NCBI RefSeq assembly: GCF_030815255.1
Contig: NZ_JAUSWN010000015.1
Location: 1 to 64,000, forward strand
Origin: Hathewaya limosa
GTDB taxonomy: Bacteria > Bacillota > Clostridia > Clostridiales > Clostridiaceae
Length of the DNA stretch: 64,000 nt
Direction of reading: 5' to 3'
Position numbers and translations under genes: made by a program. Numbering within the stretch: the first letter of the stretch is position 1; each line of letters opens with the position of its first letter. The notes under the pieces are model-generated. The model had not been told where the DNA came from, did not search any database, and worked only from the letters and a program-made list of their open reading frames with translations. This document shows positions 61,475 through 64,000 of this stretch, in pieces.

Positions 61475-63031
61475 ATGAGTATTTTAACGGTTGATAATGT
61501 AAGTCAGGGATTTGGAGGAAGACAAATCCTAGAAAATGTTTCTTTTAGACTTTTGAAAGGGGAACATGTTGGGTTAGTTGGTGCCAATGGAGAAGGAAAA
61601 AGTACATTTATAAATATAATTACAGGAAAAATAGTACCGGATGAAGGAAAAGTTCAATGGTGTAATAGAGTAACTTATGGTTACTTGGACCAACATAGTC
61701 AACTGACACCAGGGATGAGTATAAGAGATGCATTAAGAGAAGCATTTAAAGGTATGTTTGACTTAGAAAATGAAATGATGGGCATATATGAAAAAATGGC
61801 AGATTCATCAGAGGATGAAGTATCTAAAATGATGGAAGATGTAGGAGAAATTCAGACTATTTTAGAACAAAGTGGTTTTTACACTATAGATGCTAAAATA
61901 CAAGAGGTAGCAAGTGGGCTCGGTCTTATGGAGATTGGACTTGATAAAAAAGTTGATGAACTTAGTGGTGGACAAAGGACTAAAGTTTTATTGACTAAGC
62001 TTTTATTAGAGCAACCTATGATATTAATATTAGATGAACCTACAAACTATTTAGATGTAGAACATATAGAATGGCTTAAGAGATTTCTACAGGAATATGA
62101 AAATGCCTTTATTTTGGTATCACATGATGAAAGTTTTATGAATGCAGTTGTAAATGTGATTTATCATGTAGAAAATGGTGAAATTACTAGATACAAAGGA
62201 ACTTATGAATATTTTCTTCAAATGAATGAAATAAAGCATAAGCAAGAAAAACAAGCATATGAAAAACAACAAAAGGAAATTGAGCAATTAGAGGATTTCA
62301 TTGCAAGAAATAAGGCTAGATTTTCTACAAAAGGTAGAGCAAAATCAAGAGAAAAACAATTAGAGAAAATGGAAGTTTTACAAAAGCCAAAAGAAAGAAT
62401 TAAACCAACTTTCAAATTTAAAGAATCAAGAGCAGCAGGTAAAATAATATTAAGTACTAAAGATCTAGTATTAGGATATGATTCTCCATTAACAAAACCT
62501 GTAAATGTAGTTTTAGAAAGAGGACAAAAAATTGCTATAAAAGGGGTTAATGGATTAGGAAAGACTACATTGTTGAAAACTCTTCTAGGTCTCATAAAAC
62601 CAATCTCAGGAGAAGCTAAATTAGGTGATTATTTATTTACAGGTTACTTTGAGCAAGAAGGAGATAGAGAAAACAATAATACTGCTTTAGATGAAGTGTG
62701 GAATACTTTTCCATCACTGGGCAATGGTGAAGTAAGAGCTGCTCTAGCAAAATGTGGACTTACTACAGAACATATAGAAAGTAAGATGAAAGTTTTAAGT
62801 GGTGGAGAAAATGCAAAGGTACGACTTTGTAAGTTAATGCTTAAAGAAACAAACTTTTTAGTATTAGACGAGCCTACAAATCATTTAGATGTAGAAGCAA
62901 AAGAAGAACTAAAAAAGGCTATAAGAGAATTTAAAGGTACAGTTCTGCTTGTATGTCATGAACCAGAATTTTATGAAGGATTAGTAACGGATGTGTGGAA
63001 TGCAGAGGCGTGGTCTACAAAAATAATATAA
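61475..63031 (+). CDS. ABC-F family ATPase (YbiT/YkpA type)
   Basis: ABC-F proteins have no membrane domain and act on the ribosome in translation or antibiotic resistance. The 518-residue protein has two nucleotide-binding domains: Walker A GANGEGKST and GVNGLGKTT, signatures LSGGQRTKV and LSGGENAKV, Walker B LILDEPTN and LVLDEPTNHLD, joined by a basic P-site-tRNA interaction motif linker (about 240-315). It lacks the long arms of antibiotic-resistance types and looks like the general YbiT group. No start lies between an in-frame stop and ATG 61475, so the missing SD is notable. Confidence 0.9.
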   Translation: MSILTVDNVSQGFGGRQILENVSFRLLKGEHVGLVGANGEGKSTFINIITGKIVPDEGKVQWCNRVTYGYLDQHSQLTPGMSIRDALREAFKGMFDLENEMMGIYEKMADSSEDEVSKMMEDVGEIQTILEQSGFYTIDAKIQEVASGLGLMEIGLDKKVDELSGGQRTKVLLTKLLLEQPMILILDEPTNYLDVEHIEWLKRFLQEYENAFILVSHDESFMNAVVNVIYHVENGEITRYKGTYEYFLQMNEIKHKQEKQAYEKQQKEIEQLEDFIARNKARFSTKGRAKSREKQLEKMEVLQKPKERIKPTFKFKESRAAGKIILSTKDLVLGYDSPLTKPVNVVLERGQKIAIKGVNGLGKTTLLKTLLGLIKPISGEAKLGDYLFTGYFEQEGDRENNNTALDEVWNTFPSLGNGEVRAALAKCGLTTEHIESKMKVLSGGENAKVRLCKLMLKETNFLVLDEPTNHLDVEAKEELKKAIREFKGTVLLVCHEPEFYEGLVTDVWNAEAWSTKII

Positions 63032-63042
63032 TAAATTAATAT

Positions 63043-63087
63043 AAAGAAACTGCTAATGAAAAAGTTTCAATGGTAGTTTCTTTATTA
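63043..63087 (+). terminator. Rho-independent terminator of the ABC-F gene
   Basis: AAAGAAACTGC (63043-63053) / GTAGTTTCTTT (63073-63083, one G-U), 19-nt loop, tail ATTA. Confidence 0.75.
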
Positions 63088-63239
63088 AATTAGTATCTTT
63101 TATATAATTTAAACATCAGGAAAGTATGGTTAAAAAAGAAAAATAAAATAATTATGGAATATATGGTTAAACTTTGATATAATCAATATAAAATTGTTTA
63201 AATATTATGAAAATATAAATGCGGTAAAGGAGGATAATC

Positions 63240-63542
63240 ATGAGTGGAGTAAATAGTATTGGAGACAAAAAATATGGAATAGGAACCTTAGCATTAATAA
63301 TTTCTTTATTTGCTATAATGGTGTCATTTACTTATATAGGCGGAAAAACTATAGGACAATATATAGTAGGAGTAGTTCACGGTTCAATACCTAGTTCGGT
63401 TATATCAATCATTTTATTTACTTTAGCAGGAATTATTGGATATAAACATAAGGAAGATTACGGAGCTAAACTTGGAAAAAATATATCTTTAGTATTTATG
63501 AGTATAATATTATTTATAACAATAATGGGTTTTATTTTTTAA
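63240..63542 (+). CDS. Small membrane protein of unknown function
   Basis: The 100-residue protein starts MSGVNSIGDKKYGIGTLALI and has three hydrophobic segments (about 14-33, 48-66 and 81-100), Gly-rich loops and a KHKEDYGAK cytoplasmic-like stretch. AAGGAGG precedes the ATG. It has its own terminator. I do not recognise the family. Confidence 0.72.
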   Translation: MSGVNSIGDKKYGIGTLALIISLFAIMVSFTYIGGKTIGQYIVGVVHGSIPSSVISIILFTLAGIIGYKHKEDYGAKLGKNISLVFMSIILFITIMGFIF

Positions 63543-63550
63543 AACAATAT

Positions 63551-63590
63551 AAAAGCTATGTAAAACTCTTATTATTTTTATATAGCCTTT
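63551..63590 (+). terminator. Rho-independent terminator after 63240-63542
   Basis: AAAAGCTATGTAAAA pairs imperfectly with TTTTATATAGCCTTT (one G-U and one mismatch near the base), 10-nt loop. Confidence 0.65.
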
Positions 63591-63711
63591 ATCTATGATA
63601 GAAATTTAAGTATGTTTTTATATAAAAAGTCAATTGCGACATAAAAATAATAAATTTTAAAATAGAAAAATAAACGATAATTCTTAGAAGTGCCATAAAG
63701 AAAAAAATGTT

Positions 63712-63751
63712 TTGCAAGTAATTGGAAAAAACGTTATATTAGTGTTATACT
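63712..63751 (+). promoter_or_regulatory. Overlapping promoters before the last gene
   Basis: TTGCAA (63712-63717), 17 nt, TATATT (63735-63740); and TTGGAA (63722-63727), 18 nt, TATACT (63746-63751). Either could serve the gene at 63773. No other gene lies in the 230-nt gap before it. Confidence 0.5.
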
Positions 63752-63772
63752 ACTATAAAGGAGAGAAAGAAC

Positions 63773-64000
63773 ATGATAGATAAGAGGATTGAACAAAGAT
63801 TAAAAGCAATTAATTTAAAGTATGTATTAAGCTTAAGTATGAGACAGCTATCTAAGTATTTAGTTGATGAATTAAGAGTTTTTGAATCAGAAAAAGATTT
63901 AAAACTTTTTATATTAGAGTACATAGGAAAAACTTTTGAAGATGATAATACAGATTTTCCTATAAGATATTATGAAGTGTTGGAAGAAGATTTAATTAAG
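63773..64000 (+). CDS. Unknown protein, truncated by window end
   Basis: The first 76 residues start MIDKRIEQRLKAINLKYVLS and are rich in Lys, Glu and Leu (LSMRQLSKYLVDELRVF, LFILEYIGKTFEDDN). AAAGGAGAG precedes the ATG at normal spacing and two promoters lie upstream. It looks like a soluble helical protein. I do not recognise it, and the C-terminus is outside the window. Confidence 0.7.
   Translation, partial: MIDKRIEQRLKAINLKYVLSLSMRQLSKYLVDELRVFESEKDLKLFILEYIGKTFEDDNTDFPIRYYEVLEEDLIK

Noticed and set aside
1..64000. CRISPR arrays, tRNA and rRNA genes, prophage modules
   Set aside because: Reading through both strands I saw no spaced identical repeats, no tRNA-like CCA/T-loop patterns and no phage structural genes.

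Overview
The window is about 64 kb of very AT-rich DNA (roughly 28-30% GC by eye) from a low-GC, endospore-forming Firmicute. Gene order, TTG/GTG starts behind strong GGAGG ribosome binding sites, sporulation genes (spoVS, ymxH, ftsK/spoIIIE type) and a secreted zinc phospholipase C of the C. perfringens alpha-toxin family point to Clostridium. The phospholipase best fits the C. novyi / C. haemolyticum / C. botulinum group III lineage. That last step is inference from family resemblance, not from a search.

Layout. (1) 1-920, minus strand: the N-terminal part of an IS3-type transposase accessory protein and yraN, separated by a terminator. (2) 1.0-47.9 kb, almost entirely plus strand: a housekeeping backbone of comM-dprA-topA-codY; rpsB-tsf; pyrH-frr; uppS-cdsA; an AI-2E-family permease-dxr-rseP-ispG-polC; rimP-nusA-rnpM-ylxQ-infB-rbfA-nrnA-truB-ribF; rpsO; pnp; an M16 peptidase-ymxH-aspartate kinase-tepA; ftsK-rimO-pgsA; recA; plc; rny; spoVS; rluB-mnmM; a MurR/RpiR regulator; gdhA. 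The toxin gene plc is an independent unit between recA and rny, with its own promoter and terminator. (3) 47.9-64 kb, accessory: a lone minus-strand eutL shell-protein gene, a decayed ABC transporter remnant, a radical SAM protein, an AbgT transporter, a 66-residue protein, a large AraC-type regulator, a MATE exporter with a possible upstream ORF, a minus-strand staygreen-family protein, a membrane-anchored NlpC/P60-like protein that seems to lack its catalytic Cys, a TIM-barrel protein, an orphan tyrosine recombinase, an ABC-F ATPase, a small membrane protein and a truncated unknown gene.

How it fits together. The first two thirds links translation (S2, EF-Ts, RRF, IF-2, RbfA, RimP, S15), RNA turnover (PNPase, RNase Y, NrnA), isoprenoid, phospholipid and undecaprenyl synthesis (Dxr, IspG, UppS, CdsA, PgsA), DNA replication and repair (PolC, TopA, DprA, RecA) and nutrient sensing (CodY). 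RecA has a LexA-type box in its promoter region. Several leaders look regulatory: rpsB, rimP and rpsO, two neighbouring hairpins that bury the Shine-Dalgarno sequences of ymxH and tepA, and an unusual hairpin that may bring a distant Shine-Dalgarno next to the ABC-F start.

I found no rRNA, tRNA, CRISPR array or prophage. No large new multi-gene system is evident. The most interesting items are the plc gene with a Leu331/Ile334 C-terminal surface, the orphan eutL, the bacterial staygreen homologue, the possible split ribosome binding site of the ABC-F gene, and the paired SD-masking hairpins.
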